Part shown: piece after piece, positions 49,641 to 59,362 of the stretch
Layout: each line of letters begins with the position of its first letter
How positions within the stretch are numbered: the first letter of the stretch is position 1
Source of the DNA: Pseudolabrys sp.
GTDB taxonomy: Bacteria > Pseudomonadota > Alphaproteobacteria > Rhizobiales > Xanthobacteraceae
Reading direction: 5' to 3'
DNA: 64,000 nucleotides
NCBI GenBank assembly: GCA_022841665.1
Contig: JALHRB010000001.1
Coordinates: forward strand, 224,753 to 288,752
Program-made: the position numbers and the translations under genes
The notes under the pieces: model-generated
Databases searched by the model: none
What the model was told of the DNA's origin: nothing
The model's input: the letters and a program-made list of their open reading frames with translations, nothing else

Positions 49641-50375
49641 TCAGCCGATCTTTCCCAACACAGGGAACGTCTCCAAGAGCCAAACGCTCATGTCGGTGAT
49701 GCTGCCAGTGAGGAAGGCGATGCCGGTGAGCACGAGCAGCCCACCCATCACCTGCTCGACGCGGCGCAGGTACTTCTTGAAGCGGGCGAGAAACTCGGCG
49801 AAAGGCTCGATGGCGAAAGCCGCGACGATGAAGGGAATGCCGAGGCCGAGCGAATAGACCGCAAGCAGGCTGGCGCCCTTGAGCACCGTCTGCTCGGACG
49901 CCGCCACCGCCAGGATGGCGGCGAGGATCGGCCCGATGCAGGGCGTCCAGCCGAAGGCAAACGCAAGCCCCATCACATAGGCGCCCCACAGCCCGACCGG
50001 CTTGGGCACCGTGACGCGCTTCTGCCGGTGTAAGAGCGCGATCTGAGTGAGCCCCAGGAAGTGCAGGCCCATGACGATGATGGCGATGCCGGCGAGGGTC
50101 GCGAGCGGGCCCGAATAGGCGCGGATCAGCGAGCCGACCGCGCTGGCGCTGGCGCCGAGCGCGATGAACACGGTGGAGAAGCCGAGCACGAAGAGCGCGG
50201 CGGCGCCGACCGTCTCGCGCTTGACGCGCGGCTCCGGCTCCTTGTCGGCAAAGCGCTCGAGCGAGGTGCCGGCGAGGTAGACCAGATAAGGCGGCACCAG
50301 CGGCAGCACGCAGGGCGACAGGAAGCTGACCAGCCCCGCGATCAGGGCGGCGAGGTACGTGACGTCGTTATTCAT
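49641..50375 (-). CDS. ccdA: Cytochrome c biogenesis protein CcdA
   Basis: 244 aa, six transmembrane helices. It moves reducing power across the inner membrane to keep cytochrome c thiols reduced. The two redox cysteines are in LSPCVLPLVPPYLVYLAG (about 20) and GWTPCIGPILAAIL (about 140). The length is right for short CcdA. Its thioredoxin partner (CcmG/TlpA) is not adjacent. Confidence 0.93.
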   Translation of the reverse strand: MNNDVTYLAALIAGLVSFLSPCVLPLVPPYLVYLAGTSLERFADKEPEPRVKRETVGAAALFVLGFSTVFIALGASASAVGSLIRAYSGPLATLAGIAIIVMGLHFLGLTQIALLHRQKRVTVPKPVGLWGAYVMGLAFAFGWTPCIGPILAAILAVAASEQTVLKGASLLAVYSLGLGIPFIVAAFAIEPFAEFLARFKKYLRRVEQVMGGLLVLTGIAFLTGSITDMSVWLLETFPVLGKIG

Positions 50376-50457
50376 GGGCAGCTACATGCACGCGCAACCA
50401 TGGCGCTGGCAAGGTGCGGTGACCGCGCTGCCGCAGATGTGATAAACAGTTGAAATC

Positions 50458-51447
50458 ATGGCGCGTAACCTCATCACCGACATCAAGGGTATCAGCGTCG
50501 GGCATGCCGCCGACGCCAAGCTCGGCTCGGGCACGACCGTCGTACTGTTCGGCAAGCCCGTCGTCGCCAGCGTCGACGTGCGCGGCGGCGGGCCCGGCAC
50601 GCGCGAGACCGCGCTGCTCGACCCGGCGCAGACGGTGGAGGGCATCGACGCCATCGTGCTGTCCGGCGGCTCCGCCTTCGGCCTCGACGCCGCCTCCGGC
50701 GTGCAGGCGTACTTGCGCGAGCAGGGCCGCGGCTTTCGCATCCGCGACGCCGTGGTGCCGATCGTGCCGGCCGCGATCATGTTCGACCTGCTCAATGGCG
50801 GCGACAAGAAGTGGGGACGCTTCCCGCCCTACCGCGAGCTCGGCTACGCGGCGGTAAAAAGCGCCGGCGCCGATTTCGCGCTCGGCAGCGCCGGTGCGGG
50901 CTTAGGCGCGACCACCGCCACGCTGAAGGGCGGCGTCGGCTCGGCTTCGGCGAAAACCAAAGGCGGCGTCACGGTCGGCGCGCTGGTGGTCGTGAACGCC
51001 GTCGGCACCACGACGGTCGGCGATGGCCCGCATTTCTGGGCGGCCCCGTTCGAGCAGGATGGCGAGTTCGGCGGCCGCGGCTTTCCCAAAACGCTCAGCA
51101 AGAGCGACCTCGCTATCCGCGCCAAAGGCGGCCCGGGCGAGAACACGACCATTGCGGTGATCGCCACCGACGCCAAGCTGACCAAGGCGCAGTGCAACCG
51201 GCTTGCGGTGATGGCGCAGGACGGGGTCGCGCGCGCGATCTACCCGGTGCACACGCCGCTCGATGGCGACGTGGTCTTTTCGGCCGCAACCGGCGCCAAG
51301 GCACTCCGCGATCCCCACTATGGGCTCGCCGAGCTCGGCATGGTGGCGGCCAACGTCATGGCGCGCGCGATCGCGCGCGGCGTCTACGAGGCGACGGCGC
51401 TGCCCTTCCCCAAGGCCTTGCCGAGCTGGCGCGACAAGTTCGGCTGA
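50458..51447 (+). CDS. P1-family (DmpA-like) N-terminal-nucleophile peptidase
   Basis: 329 aa. S58/DmpA family aminopeptidases self-cleave before a Ser/Thr that then becomes the nucleophile; here the site is in GPGENTTIAVIATDA (about 223-237). DIKGISVGHA, GGGPGTRETALLDP and LSGGSAFGLDAASGVQAYL (substrate pocket) are all present. It would act on D- or beta-amino acid peptides, or on cyclic amides. The start ATG at 50458 is usual. Confidence 0.9.
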   Translation: MARNLITDIKGISVGHAADAKLGSGTTVVLFGKPVVASVDVRGGGPGTRETALLDPAQTVEGIDAIVLSGGSAFGLDAASGVQAYLREQGRGFRIRDAVVPIVPAAIMFDLLNGGDKKWGRFPPYRELGYAAVKSAGADFALGSAGAGLGATTATLKGGVGSASAKTKGGVTVGALVVVNAVGTTTVGDGPHFWAAPFEQDGEFGGRGFPKTLSKSDLAIRAKGGPGENTTIAVIATDAKLTKAQCNRLAVMAQDGVARAIYPVHTPLDGDVVFSAATGAKALRDPHYGLAELGMVAANVMARAIARGVYEATALPFPKALPSWRDKFG

Positions 51448-51492
51448 CGAACCAAAAGCGCAGGCTGCGCGTTACTTCGCCGGGAGCGCATC

Positions 51493-51726
51493 ATGCCGTC
51501 CAGCGTCATCGCCAGATTCGACTACGACGACGCCCATGCCCGGCTGACGGTCACTTTCATCACCGGCCGCATCTACGAATATTTCGCCGTGCCCTCCGCG
51601 ATCGCCGCCGATTTTCGTGCGGCGGCGTCGAAGGGCGCGTTCTTCAACACGCAGATCCGCGACCGTTATCCGTTCCGCGAAATCAAACCCATTGGCGACG
51701 CCTACCGGAAACGCTCCGCGCGGTAG
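51493..51726 (+). CDS. KTSC-domain protein
   Basis: 77 aa. Nearly the whole protein is a KTSC domain: SSVIARFDYDDAHARLTVTF, the GRIYEYFAVP strand and KGAFFNTQIRDRYPFREI. These small proteins are often linked to RNA/DNA processing, but no activity is known. Its last 25 bases overlap the end of the converging oxidoreductase gene. Confidence 0.88.
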   Translation: MPSSVIARFDYDDAHARLTVTFITGRIYEYFAVPSAIAADFRAAASKGAFFNTQIRDRYPFREIKPIGDAYRKRSAR

Positions 51727-52946
51727 GGCGCCGGATCGCAGAAGGTCGCCTCGCCGGCCATCATCTGCGCCAGCAGGCGTCCGGTCACCGGGCCGAGCGT
51801 CAGTCCCCAATGCGCGTGGCCGATGGCCAGCCAGATGCCGTCGAGCCCGGGCGCACGGCCAATAACGGGGCGTGAATCCGCAAAGCACGGTCGGCTGCCG
51901 ACCCAAGTCTTGTCGTCGGCGCGCTCGCCGAGCGGAAACAAGGCGCGCGCCCGGGGCATCAGCCGGTCGAACTGCACTGGCGTGGGCAAGGCGTCGCGCG
52001 CGGCGAACTCCGCGCCGGTGGTGAGGCGGATGCCCTGCTCCATTGGCGTGATCAGATAGCCGTAATCGACGTCGACCACCGGGCGCGACAGCGCGGCGTT
52101 GCCTTTGCCGCGGAAATGCCGGTGATAGCCGCGCTTCACCGCCATCGGCAGGCTGAGCCCGAGTGGCGCCAGCACGTCGGGCGCCCATGGGCCGAGCGCA
52201 ACCACGACCTCCGGCGCATCGACGCCCCCTTCGTTGGTCTCCACCCGCCAGCCGCCACCGGAGCGGTGCAGCGAACGCGCGTCGCCGGTGAGCGTGACGC
52301 CGCCGAGCGCGTGGAAGCGCGCCGCATAGGCGCGCGTCACCGCCAGCGGATCGCTCAGGCTCGCCGCTTTCGGCCAGTACACCGCGCGCTTGAACACCGG
52401 ATTGAGCGAGGGCTCGAGTGCCCGCGCGCCCTGCGCGTCGAGCGCCTCGAACGGCAGGCCGAATTCGTCGGCCAATTCGAACTCGGCCTTGAGCGCGGCG
52501 AAGGCCGCCTCGCTGCGATAGAGCTTCATCCAGCCGGTCTTGCGCAGGTACTTCGTCGCGCCCGCCTCTTCCATCAAGGCCTCGTGCTCGGCCAGCGCGC
52601 CGGCAAACAGCGGCCGGTTGAGCCGCGCCGTCTCTGCGATTCGGTCCGCCCGCGACGCGGCGCGGAAGGCCCACAGCCAAGGCGCCACGCGCGGCAGGAA
52701 CGACAGGTGATAGTTGGCGTCGCTGGCGCGCTTGAGCGCGACCCGCAGCAGCGTGGAGAGGCTGGACGGGAACGCCGGCGGCAGGATGGTCGAGCCCTCG
52801 ATCACGCCGGAATTGCCGTAGGAGGTTTCCTCGCCCACCGGCCCGCGATCGACCAGCGCGACGCTGCCGCCCCGCCGGGCAAGATGCAGCGCCACCGACA
52901 CGCCGACGATGCCGGCGCCGAGCACGATCGTATCGGTGCGGGCCAT
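51702..52946 (-). CDS. FAD-dependent D-amino acid dehydrogenase-like oxidoreductase
   Basis: 414 aa, DAO fold. The FAD dinucleotide site is IVLGAGIVGVSVALHLARRG (about 6-25) and the C-terminal FAD contact GLDGIWLAIGHAHWGLTLGP (about 367-386). YGNSGVIEGS and the substrate domain match DadA-like enzymes. It would deaminate a D-amino acid and pass electrons to the membrane. AAGGAG lies upstream of the ATG. The exact substrate is unknown. Confidence 0.88.
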   Translation of the reverse strand: MARTDTIVLGAGIVGVSVALHLARRGGSVALVDRGPVGEETSYGNSGVIEGSTILPPAFPSSLSTLLRVALKRASDANYHLSFLPRVAPWLWAFRAASRADRIAETARLNRPLFAGALAEHEALMEEAGATKYLRKTGWMKLYRSEAAFAALKAEFELADEFGLPFEALDAQGARALEPSLNPVFKRAVYWPKAASLSDPLAVTRAYAARFHALGGVTLTGDARSLHRSGGGWRVETNEGGVDAPEVVVALGPWAPDVLAPLGLSLPMAVKRGYHRHFRGKGNAALSRPVVDVDYGYLITPMEQGIRLTTGAEFAARDALPTPVQFDRLMPRARALFPLGERADDKTWVGSRPCFADSRPVIGRAPGLDGIWLAIGHAHWGLTLGPVTGRLLAQMMAGEATFCDPAPYRAERFR

Positions 52947-53014
52947 TTCTTTCTCCTTGCGGCCGCATGGCAGCCCGGACGCCCTGTATATGGAATAGAT
53001 CGTCCGCAGGCGCT

Positions 53015-54004
53015 ATGACCCTGCGGCAACGCCGCCGGGAGACGTCCGACTTGCCCATTCTGACCGCGCTGACCGCCGCGCTCGCCTGGCTCGGCCGCCA
53101 AGGCACGCGTGCGCTCGCGGCCTCGATCTTCCTCGGCCTCGCCCTCCCGCCGCTCGCCGCTTACGTGAAGCCGCATCTGGCCGAAACGGTCTTCGTGATG
53201 CTGCTGTTCTCCTATCTGCGCACCGACCCGAGCGCCTTCCGCGGCTATCTGCGCGCGCCCGGCCTGCCGCTCGCCGCAGCCTTCTGGGTGATGGTGGCGC
53301 TGCCGCTCGTGTTCGGCGCAATCTATGCCTTCTCCGGCCTGCGCGAGGCACTGCCGGCGCTCTACACGATCATGATCCTGCACATCGCGATCACGCCGAT
53401 CACCTCGTTGGCCGCCTTCGCGGCGCTGATGGGGCTCGACGTGGCGTTCTCACTGGTCGCCTTGATCGTCGCCTGCGCGCTGTCGCCGGTGACCACCGTG
53501 GCGATCAGCTACCTGTTCCTCGGCACGTCGCTGTTTTCGCCGGTCGAACTCGGCGTAAAGCTATTTTTCTTCTTCGCCGCCTCCGGCGCGGTCGCCTATG
53601 CGATCCGCCGTTTCGCCGGCCAGCAATGGATCGAGCGCCAGCGCGAGCCGATCGACGGCCTCAACGTCATCGCCGTCTTCATATTCGCCATCGCCGCCAT
53701 GGACCGCGTGCCCGAATACGTCATGGCCGACCCCGTATTCGCCCTCAAGCTCTTGGGCTTGATCGTCGGGCTGACGGCGAGCCTGATCGGAGTGACCATG
53801 CTGGCCTTCATCCGCATCGGCGCCGGACGCGGGCTGGTCGTCGGCCTGCTCGCGGCATTCCGCAATCTGGGCCTCGTGATGGCGGCCATCGGCACGACCT
53901 TGCCGGACCTCGCCTGGTTCTATTTCGCGCTGGCGCAGGTGCCGATCTATCTGATGCCGCTGTTCCTGCAGCCGCTGGCCCGCCGCTTCGCCGAAAAGCG
54001 TTAA
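53015..54004 (+). CDS. Bile acid:sodium symporter-like transporter
   Basis: 329 aa, ten or so helices. The ILHIAITPITSLAAFAALMG and VGLLAAFRNLGLVMAAIG segments are the crossover helices typical of the BASS/arsenite-permease fold. It may carry an organic anion or keto acid with Na+. Start chosen at ATG 53015; no family N-terminus is conserved enough to settle it. Confidence 0.75.
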   Translation: MTLRQRRRETSDLPILTALTAALAWLGRQGTRALAASIFLGLALPPLAAYVKPHLAETVFVMLLFSYLRTDPSAFRGYLRAPGLPLAAAFWVMVALPLVFGAIYAFSGLREALPALYTIMILHIAITPITSLAAFAALMGLDVAFSLVALIVACALSPVTTVAISYLFLGTSLFSPVELGVKLFFFFAASGAVAYAIRRFAGQQWIERQREPIDGLNVIAVFIFAIAAMDRVPEYVMADPVFALKLLGLIVGLTASLIGVTMLAFIRIGAGRGLVVGLLAAFRNLGLVMAAIGTTLPDLAWFYFALAQVPIYLMPLFLQPLARRFAEKR

Positions 54005-54085
54005 CAGCCGGGGCCTTAACGGGGCCCGCGCATTGCCCGCCAAGCCCGCGCGTGGTACCCGAACGGCGTCTGGAGGCCTCGCAAA

Positions 54086-54763
54086 ATGCCCCGTCCGCTC
54101 CTCATTTCGCCGTCGATCCTGTCGGCCGATTTCGCCAAATTGGGCGAGGAAGTGCGCGCGGTCGAGGCCGCCGGCGCCGACTGGATCCACGTCGACGTGA
54201 TGGACGGGCACTTCGTGCCCAACATCTCCATCGGCCCCGGCGTCGTTCAGGCGCTGCGCCCGGTCTCCAAGAAGACCTTCGACGTGCACCTGATGATCAG
54301 CCCTTGCGATCCCTATCTCGAAGCCTTCGCCAAGGCCGGCTCCGATATCATCACGGTGCATGTGGAGTCCGGACCGCATGTGCACCGCTCGTTGCAGGCG
54401 ATCCGCGCGCTCGGCAAGAAGGCCGGCGTCACGCTCAATCCGGGCACGCCGGTGTCGACGCTGGAGAACGTCATCGACATGGTCGACCTCGTGCTGGTGA
54501 TGTCGGTCAATCCCGGCTTTGGCGGCCAGAGCTTCATCCCGTCCGCGCTGGAGAAAATCTCCGCCGTGCGCGCGCTGGTCGGCGCCCGCCCGATCGACAT
54601 CGAAGTGGACGGCGGCGTCACGCCGCAGAACGCGGCCGACGTCGTTCGCGCGGGCGCGAATGTGCTTGTCGCCGGCAATGCCGTGTTCAAGGGCGGCAAC
54701 TACAAAGGCAACATCGACGCCATCCGCCAGGCCGCCGCGATGGCGCGTGGTGAGGCGGCATGA
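54086..54763 (+). CDS. rpe: Ribulose-phosphate 3-epimerase
   Basis: 225 aa TIM barrel that interconverts ribulose-5-P and xylulose-5-P. The motifs [37 protein letters not shown] and [20 protein letters not shown] are complete, giving the two Asp and two His at the metal. It overlaps purB by 4 bases (ATGA), so they are coupled. Confidence 0.97.
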   Translation: MPRPLLISPSILSADFAKLGEEVRAVEAAGADWIHVDVMDGHFVPNISIGPGVVQALRPVSKKTFDVHLMISPCDPYLEAFAKAGSDIITVHVESGPHVHRSLQAIRALGKKAGVTLNPGTPVSTLENVIDMVDLVLVMSVNPGFGGQSFIPSALEKISAVRALVGARPIDIEVDGGVTPQNAADVVRAGANVLVAGNAVFKGGNYKGNIDAIRQAAAMARGEAA

Positions 54764-56067
54764 TCCCGCGCTATTCCCGCCCCGCGATGACCGCGGTCTG
54801 GTCGCCGGAAACCAAGTTCCGCATCTGGTTCGAGATCGAGGCGCACGCGGCCGACGCCATGGCCGAACTCGGCGTCATTCCGAAGGAAGCGGCCAAGACC
54901 ATCTGGGCCAAGGGCAAGGACGCCAAATTCGACGTCGCCCGCATCGACGCCATCGAGGCGGAGGTGAAGCACGACGTCATCGCCTTCCTCACCCACGTCT
55001 CCGAGATCGTCGGGCCGGAGGCGCGCTACATGCATTCGGGCATGACTTCGTCGGACGTGCTCGACACCTGCCTGAACGTGCAGTTGGTGCGCGCCGCCGA
55101 CATTCTGCTTGAGGATATCGATGCGCTGCTCGCCGCGCTCAAGCGCCGCGCCTTCGAGCACAAACTGACGCCGACCGTCGGCCGCTCGCACGGCATCCAT
55201 GCCGAGCCGACCACCTTCGGGCTGAAGCTGGCGCAGGCCTATGCCGAGTTTTCGCGCTGCCGCGAGCGCCTCGTGGCCGCGCGCAAGGACGTCGCCACCT
55301 GCGCCATCTCCGGCGCGGTCGGCACCTTCGCGCAGGTCGACCCGCGCGTGGAGGAGCACGTGGCAAAGGCCATGGGGCTCACCGTCGAGCCGATCTCGAC
55401 GCAGGTGATCCCGCGCGACCGCCACGCCATGTATTTCGCCACGCTCGGCGTCATCGCCTCCTGCATCGAGCGGCTGGCGACCGAGATCCGCCACTTGCAG
55501 CGCACCGAAGTTCTGGAGGCGGAGGAGTTCTTTTCCGAGAAGCAGAAGGGCTCCTCGGCGATGCCGCACAAGCGCAACCCGGTGCTGTCGGAGAACCTCA
55601 CCGGGCTTGCCCGCATGGTGCGCGCCTATGCCCTCCCCGCGATGGAGAACGTCGCGCTCTGGCACGAGCGCGACATCTCGCATTCATCCGTCGAGCGCAT
55701 GATCGGCCCGGACGCCACGGTGACGCTCGACTTCGCGCTGGCGCGGCTGACCGGCCTTGTCGACAAGCTCTTGGTCTATCCGAGCACTATGCAGAAGAAC
55801 CTCGACCGGCTCGGCGGGCTCATCCATTCGCAGCGCGTACTGATCGCGCTGACGCAGAAGGGCGTCGCGCGCGAGGACGCCTACCGCCTCGTGCAGCGCA
55901 ACGCCATGAAGGTTTGGGGCGGCGAAAAGGACTTCCTGTCGCTGCTCAAGGCCGACCCCGACGTGTCCGCCAAGCTCTCGGCCAAGGAGCTCGAGGCCAA
56001 TTTCGACCTCGACCACCACTTCCAGCACGTCGACACGATCTTCAAGCGGGTGTTCGGAGCGGCGTAA
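54760..56067 (+). CDS. purB: Adenylosuccinate lyase
   Basis: 435 aa. It cleaves adenylosuccinate and SAICAR in purine synthesis. The superfamily signature [11 protein letters not shown] (about 265-275) holds the catalytic Ser, and [12 protein letters not shown] and [14 protein letters not shown] hold the two catalytic His regions. Full length. Just past its TAA, the same frame continues with a relic of another gene (56071-56187). Confidence 0.98.
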   Translation: MIPRYSRPAMTAVWSPETKFRIWFEIEAHAADAMAELGVIPKEAAKTIWAKGKDAKFDVARIDAIEAEVKHDVIAFLTHVSEIVGPEARYMHSGMTSSDVLDTCLNVQLVRAADILLEDIDALLAALKRRAFEHKLTPTVGRSHGIHAEPTTFGLKLAQAYAEFSRCRERLVAARKDVATCAISGAVGTFAQVDPRVEEHVAKAMGLTVEPISTQVIPRDRHAMYFATLGVIASCIERLATEIRHLQRTEVLEAEEFFSEKQKGSSAMPHKRNPVLSENLTGLARMVRAYALPAMENVALWHERDISHSSVERMIGPDATVTLDFALARLTGLVDKLLVYPSTMQKNLDRLGGLIHSQRVLIALTQKGVAREDAYRLVQRNAMKVWGGEKDFLSLLKADPDVSAKLSAKELEANFDLDHHFQHVDTIFKRVFGAA

Positions 56068-56070
56068 GCC

Positions 56071-56187
56071 TGGGGCGCCGACTACTGCGAGCTGCCCGAG
56101 CTTGGCCATATCAACACGGCCTCGCGCCTTGGCCTGTGGCCGCAGGGCCTTTTGCTGCTCGGGCAGTTGCTCGCGCGCGTGCGCTGA
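56071..56187 (+). pseudogene. C-terminal relic of an RBBP9-type serine hydrolase
   Basis: Immediately after the purB stop, in the same frame, 38 codons translate as WGADYCELPELGHINTAS, then LGLWPQGLLLLGQLLARV and a TGA. This is the end of a small alpha/beta-hydrolase of the RBBP9/YdeN family (typical: W-G-A..., G-H-I-N, G-x-W-P-x-G). The rest of the gene, with the nucleophile, is gone. No start codon precedes it in frame. It is therefore a decayed remnant, perhaps left by a deletion joining it to purB. Confidence 0.7.
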
Positions 56188-56191
56188 CGTC

Positions 56192-56581
56192 TCAGCGACG
56201 ATGCCAGCGGTGGTGTCGGCCGTAATGACGGCCGTGACCCCAGTTGCGGCCATGCCAGCGCGGGCCGGTGCTGAAGCCAAAGGAAACGACCGGCGGCGGC
56301 GCGACATAAACCGGCTCCGCGGCGTAGACCGGGCCGCCGAGGCCGAGATAGCTCGCGCTCGCGTAGCCCACCGCGCCGCCCCACGCGACGCGGCACCAGG
56401 AACCGCTGCAGCCGCGCACGTTCACCGTGGCGCCGGCCGGCATGGTGTCGATGACGCGGTAGCCGGTGCCCGGCCCGCTGCGCAGGTTGAGATCGCCAGT
56501 CACCACAGCGGGAGCGGCGGCGGCAACGCCGGCGGAAGCCAGCAGGAAACCGGCGGTGAGCGAAAATTGCTTAATGTTCAT
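56192..56581 (-). CDS. Exported bacterial SH3-domain protein
   Basis: 129 aa. Signal peptide to about residue 22 (AGVAAAAP). One SH3b domain (about 26-80): TGDLNLRSGPGTGYRVIDTM, then GSWCRVAWGGAVGYASASYL, with two nearby cysteines (GCSGSWC) that may form a disulfide. The C-terminal end is His/Arg/Gly-rich (HGRNWGHGRHYGRHHRWHRR). Probably a periplasmic cell-wall or surface-binding protein. Confidence 0.85.
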   Translation of the reverse strand: MNIKQFSLTAGFLLASAGVAAAAPAVVTGDLNLRSGPGTGYRVIDTMPAGATVNVRGCSGSWCRVAWGGAVGYASASYLGLGGPVYAAEPVYVAPPPVVSFGFSTGPRWHGRNWGHGRHYGRHHRWHRR

Positions 56582-56749
56582 GTGCTAATTCCGTTCATGT
56601 CGTCGTCGCGCCCCATGGTCAACGGCTGATCGCGCAAATCGTTCGCCGTTCAACCTCAACAACGCCACGCCGCGCGATGTCCTGCTGCGACCCATTGTCA
56701 CCGCCGGCCGATTCATGGCTTAGCTGCGCGATAGCCGCGAGACGATCCG

Positions 56750-57535
56750 ATGCCGCCTGCCCCGCCTCCCACCATTCTCGTCTTCGATTCCGGCCTCGGC
56801 GGGCTCACCGTGTTCCGCGAGACGCAGAAGGCGCGGCCGGACGCGCGCTACGTCTACCTCGCCGACGATGCCGGCTTTCCCTACGGAACCATGCCGGAGG
56901 AAGCGCTGATCACCCGCATCCTGCACGTCATCGGCAAGGCGATCGACACGCATGCGCCCGACCTGATCGTCGTCGCCTGCAACACCGCCTCCACGCTGGC
57001 GCTGAAGGAACTGCGCGCGCGCTACAAGGTGCCCTTCGTCGGCACCGTGCCCGCCATCAAGCCCGCCTGCGCGCAGTCGCAGACCAAACGCATCGCGGTG
57101 CTCGGCACGCAGGCGACGGTCAGCCGCGAATACACGCGCGCGCTGATCCGCGAATTCGCGGCCGACTGCGCAGTCGCCCTGGTCGGCTCGCCGCGGCTCG
57201 CCGCCTACGCCGAGGCCGAGCTCGCCGGCGTGCCGGCCACCGACGCCGAAATCGCCGCCGAAATCCTGCCCTGCTTCCTCGACGAAGAACGCCGCCGCAC
57301 CGACACCGTGGTGCTGGCTTGCACCCACTATCCGTTGCTGCTCGACCGCTTCCGCCGGGTGGCGCCCTGGTCGGTCGAGTGGCTCGATCCGGCGCCGGCG
57401 ATCGCGCGCCGCGTCGCCGACCTCCTGCACGACCGCCCGGCTGGCGCGCCCGGCGGCAAGCCCGAGATCGTCTTTACCTCGGGCCGCGCGCCCTCGCCGG
57501 CGCTTGCGCACTCGCTGGCGAAGTTCGGGTTCTAG
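56750..57535 (+). CDS. murI: Glutamate racemase
   Basis: 261 aa. It makes D-glutamate for peptidoglycan. Both catalytic cysteine loops are present: VVACNTASTLAL (about 73-84) and VLACTHYPLLLDRF (about 186-199), with the N-terminal FDSGLGGLTVFRE. The start ATG at 56750 is usual. It converges with terC (4-base overlap of ends). Confidence 0.96.
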   Translation: MPPAPPPTILVFDSGLGGLTVFRETQKARPDARYVYLADDAGFPYGTMPEEALITRILHVIGKAIDTHAPDLIVVACNTASTLALKELRARYKVPFVGTVPAIKPACAQSQTKRIAVLGTQATVSREYTRALIREFAADCAVALVGSPRLAAYAEAELAGVPATDAEIAAEILPCFLDEERRRTDTVVLACTHYPLLLDRFRRVAPWSVEWLDPAPAIARRVADLLHDRPAGAPGGKPEIVFTSGRAPSPALAHSLAKFGF

Positions 57536-58149
57536 ACCACGAAGGCGTGCGCCTGCACTTCCACGGCGCCGCGCCAGATCATGTCGAGGGCGACATAGAG
57601 GATGATCGCCAGACCGACATAAGCAATCCAGCGATGCTTGTTGAGCAGACCAGCGATGAAATTGGCGGCGACACCCATCAGCAAGATCGACAGGCTGAGG
57701 CCGAAGAACAGCGCGACCGGGTGGTCGCGCGCGGCGCCGGCCACCGCCAGCACGTTGTCGAGCGACATCGAGATATCCGCCGCCACGATCTGCCATGCGG
57801 CCTGGGCAAATGTCTTGGGCGGCGCGCTGTCCAGCATCCCGCGCTTGCGCGACGGCCGGCGCAACTCGCGCCACATCTTCCAGCTCACCCACAGCAACAG
57901 AATGCCGCCGGCCAGCAGCAGGCCGACAATCCGCAACAGTTCGAGGGCGATGCCGGCGAATACCAGGCGTAGCGCGGTGGCCACGATAATGCCGACTAGG
58001 ACGGCGCGGGCGCGCTGCCCGCGCGGCAGTCCGGCCGCGGCCAGCCCGATGACGACTGCATTGTCGCCGGCCAGCACCAGGTCGATCATGATGACCTGGC
58101 CGAAGGCGGCGAGCGCGCCGCCCTGCGACAGGAAGCCGAATTCAAACAT
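57532..58149 (-). CDS. TerC-family integral membrane protein
   Basis: 205 aa from the ATG at 58149 (MFEFGFLS). Six or seven helices; IDLVLAGDNAVVIGLAAAGLP and DISMSLDNVLAVAGAARDHP hold the paired Asp-Asn metal motifs of TerC (YjbE-like) proteins. Such proteins are linked to Mn2+ export or metal loading of exported enzymes. No manganese-riboswitch (yybP-ykoY) pattern was found in the leader. Confidence 0.9.
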   Translation of the reverse strand: MFEFGFLSQGGALAAFGQVIMIDLVLAGDNAVVIGLAAAGLPRGQRARAVLVGIIVATALRLVFAGIALELLRIVGLLLAGGILLLWVSWKMWRELRRPSRKRGMLDSAPPKTFAQAAWQIVAADISMSLDNVLAVAGAARDHPVALFFGLSLSILLMGVAANFIAGLLNKHRWIAYVGLAIILYVALDMIWRGAVEVQAHAFVV

Positions 58150-58433
58150 GTCTGTCGCTCCTGGCAGACGGTATAGCCGAAAGCAGAACCGGGACCACGC
58201 CCGCCCGCCTGTGCGGCGCGGACGGGGCAAACGGATGGCGTTCGAAGGACCTTAGTGGGCGCATCGGGCCCTTGCGAATGTCGGCGTCAGTCGACATCGC
58301 AGCCGTTTGGCGGCCAGAGGGGCCCGGTCTGATGGCGTTCTAGAGGGCGCGGCGGCGGGCCGGTCGCAAGCCCCGCGGCGTCGGCGAAGCGGCTCAACGG
58401 GACCGGCATCGCCCCCGGCCCAAGGCGAAAAGT
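58150..58433. other. Divergent gap between terC and rpsD
   Basis: About 280 bases, highly GC-rich. It should hold the terC promoter on the minus strand, but I see no clear boxes. No conserved RNA or coding frame is recognised. Confidence 0.4.
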
Positions 58434-58462
58434 TTGACATATCGGCCGCCCCGCCCTAGATA
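58434..58462 (+). promoter_or_regulatory. rpsD promoter
   Basis: TTGACA (58434-58439), exactly 17 bases, then TAGATA (58457-58462). This is close to the ideal sigma-70 form and fits a ribosomal protein gene. Transcription would begin near 58469. Confidence 0.8.
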
Positions 58463-58469
58463 CGCGGCG

Positions 58470-58621
58470 TCACGCGGGCCGTTTTGGCCCGCGCGGCGTT
58501 TCGCGACCCGTGGTAAGGCCTTGCGCTTACGAGGCTTTTCCTGTCGGTCCCGGGGTGACCTGGGACAGAGGAGGGCGCGGTTCCTCAGACCAAAGACGCT
58601 TCTAACAAACACGAGGACGCG
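58470..58621 (+). promoter_or_regulatory. Structured 5' leader of rpsD
   Basis: About 150 bases of leader. It contains a perfect 8-bp hairpin (CGCGGGCC-GTTTT-GGCCCGCG) and a second possible one (GTCCCGG...CTGGGAC). Neither is followed by a U-run, so they are not terminators. Ribosomal protein S4 autoregulates by binding leader mRNA in other bacteria; a similar role here is inference. Confidence 0.4.
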
Positions 58622-59239
58622 ATGACCAAGCGCATGGAATCCAAGTACAAGATCGACCGCCGGATGGGCGAAAACATCTGGGGTCGTCCGAAGAGCCCGG
58701 TCAACCGGCGCGAATACGGCCCCGGCCAGCACGGCCAGCGCCGCAAGAGCAAGCTCTCCGACTACGGCGTGCAGCTCAAGGCCAAGCAGAAGCTGCGTTT
58801 CTACTACGGCAACATTTCCGAGCGGCAGTTCCGCGGTATTTATGACGAAGCCATCCGCATGAAGGGTGACAGCGGCGCCCACATGATCGGCCTTTTGGAG
58901 CGCCGGCTCGACGCGATCGTCTTCCGCGCCAAGTTCGTGCCGACCGTGTTCGCGGCCCGCCAGTTCATCAATCACGGCCACATCCTGGTGAACGGCAAGC
59001 GCGTCAACATCGCGAGCTATCGCGTGAAGGTCGGCGACGTCATCGAGGTCAAGGAAAAGTCGAAGCAACTCGCGCTGGTGATCGAAGCGCAGGCTTTGGC
59101 GGAGCGCGACGTGCCCGACTACATCGAGGTCGACGGCGCCAAGCTCACCGCCAAGTTCGTGCGCATCCCGGCCTACTCCGATGTGCCCTATGCGGTGCAG
59201 ATGGAGCCGCATCTGGTCGTCGAATATTATTCCCGCTGA
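58622..59239 (+). CDS. rpsD: 30S ribosomal protein S4
   Basis: 205 aa. It binds 16S rRNA early in 30S assembly. [20 protein letters not shown] and the S4 RNA-binding fold ([36 protein letters not shown], at about 96-131) are typical of alphaproteobacteria. Zn-binding cysteines are absent, as usual for this C-minus type. It has its own promoter and terminator. Confidence 0.99.
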   Translation: MTKRMESKYKIDRRMGENIWGRPKSPVNRREYGPGQHGQRRKSKLSDYGVQLKAKQKLRFYYGNISERQFRGIYDEAIRMKGDSGAHMIGLLERRLDAIVFRAKFVPTVFAARQFINHGHILVNGKRVNIASYRVKVGDVIEVKEKSKQLALVIEAQALAERDVPDYIEVDGAKLTAKFVRIPAYSDVPYAVQMEPHLVVEYYSR

Positions 59240-59263
59240 TCGTTTCCGCGAGCGAATGCGTCT

Positions 59264-59292
59264 AAGGCCGCCCCTCGGGGCGGCCTTTTTCG
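59264..59292 (+). terminator. Rho-independent terminator of rpsD
   Basis: AAGGCCGCCCC / GGGGCGGCCTT hairpin followed by TTTCGTTG, about 25 bases after the rpsD stop. Confidence 0.93.
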
Positions 59293-59362
59293 TTGTGGGG
59301 GAGCTTGCGCCGTCACGTTGAATTTGATCTAATTACAACTATTGATTGTAATGGAGGTTTCA

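Noticed and set aside
58150..58433. Manganese riboswitch (yybP-ykoY) ahead of the TerC gene
   Set aside because: The minus-strand leader lacks the conserved internal loops and stem pattern I would expect.
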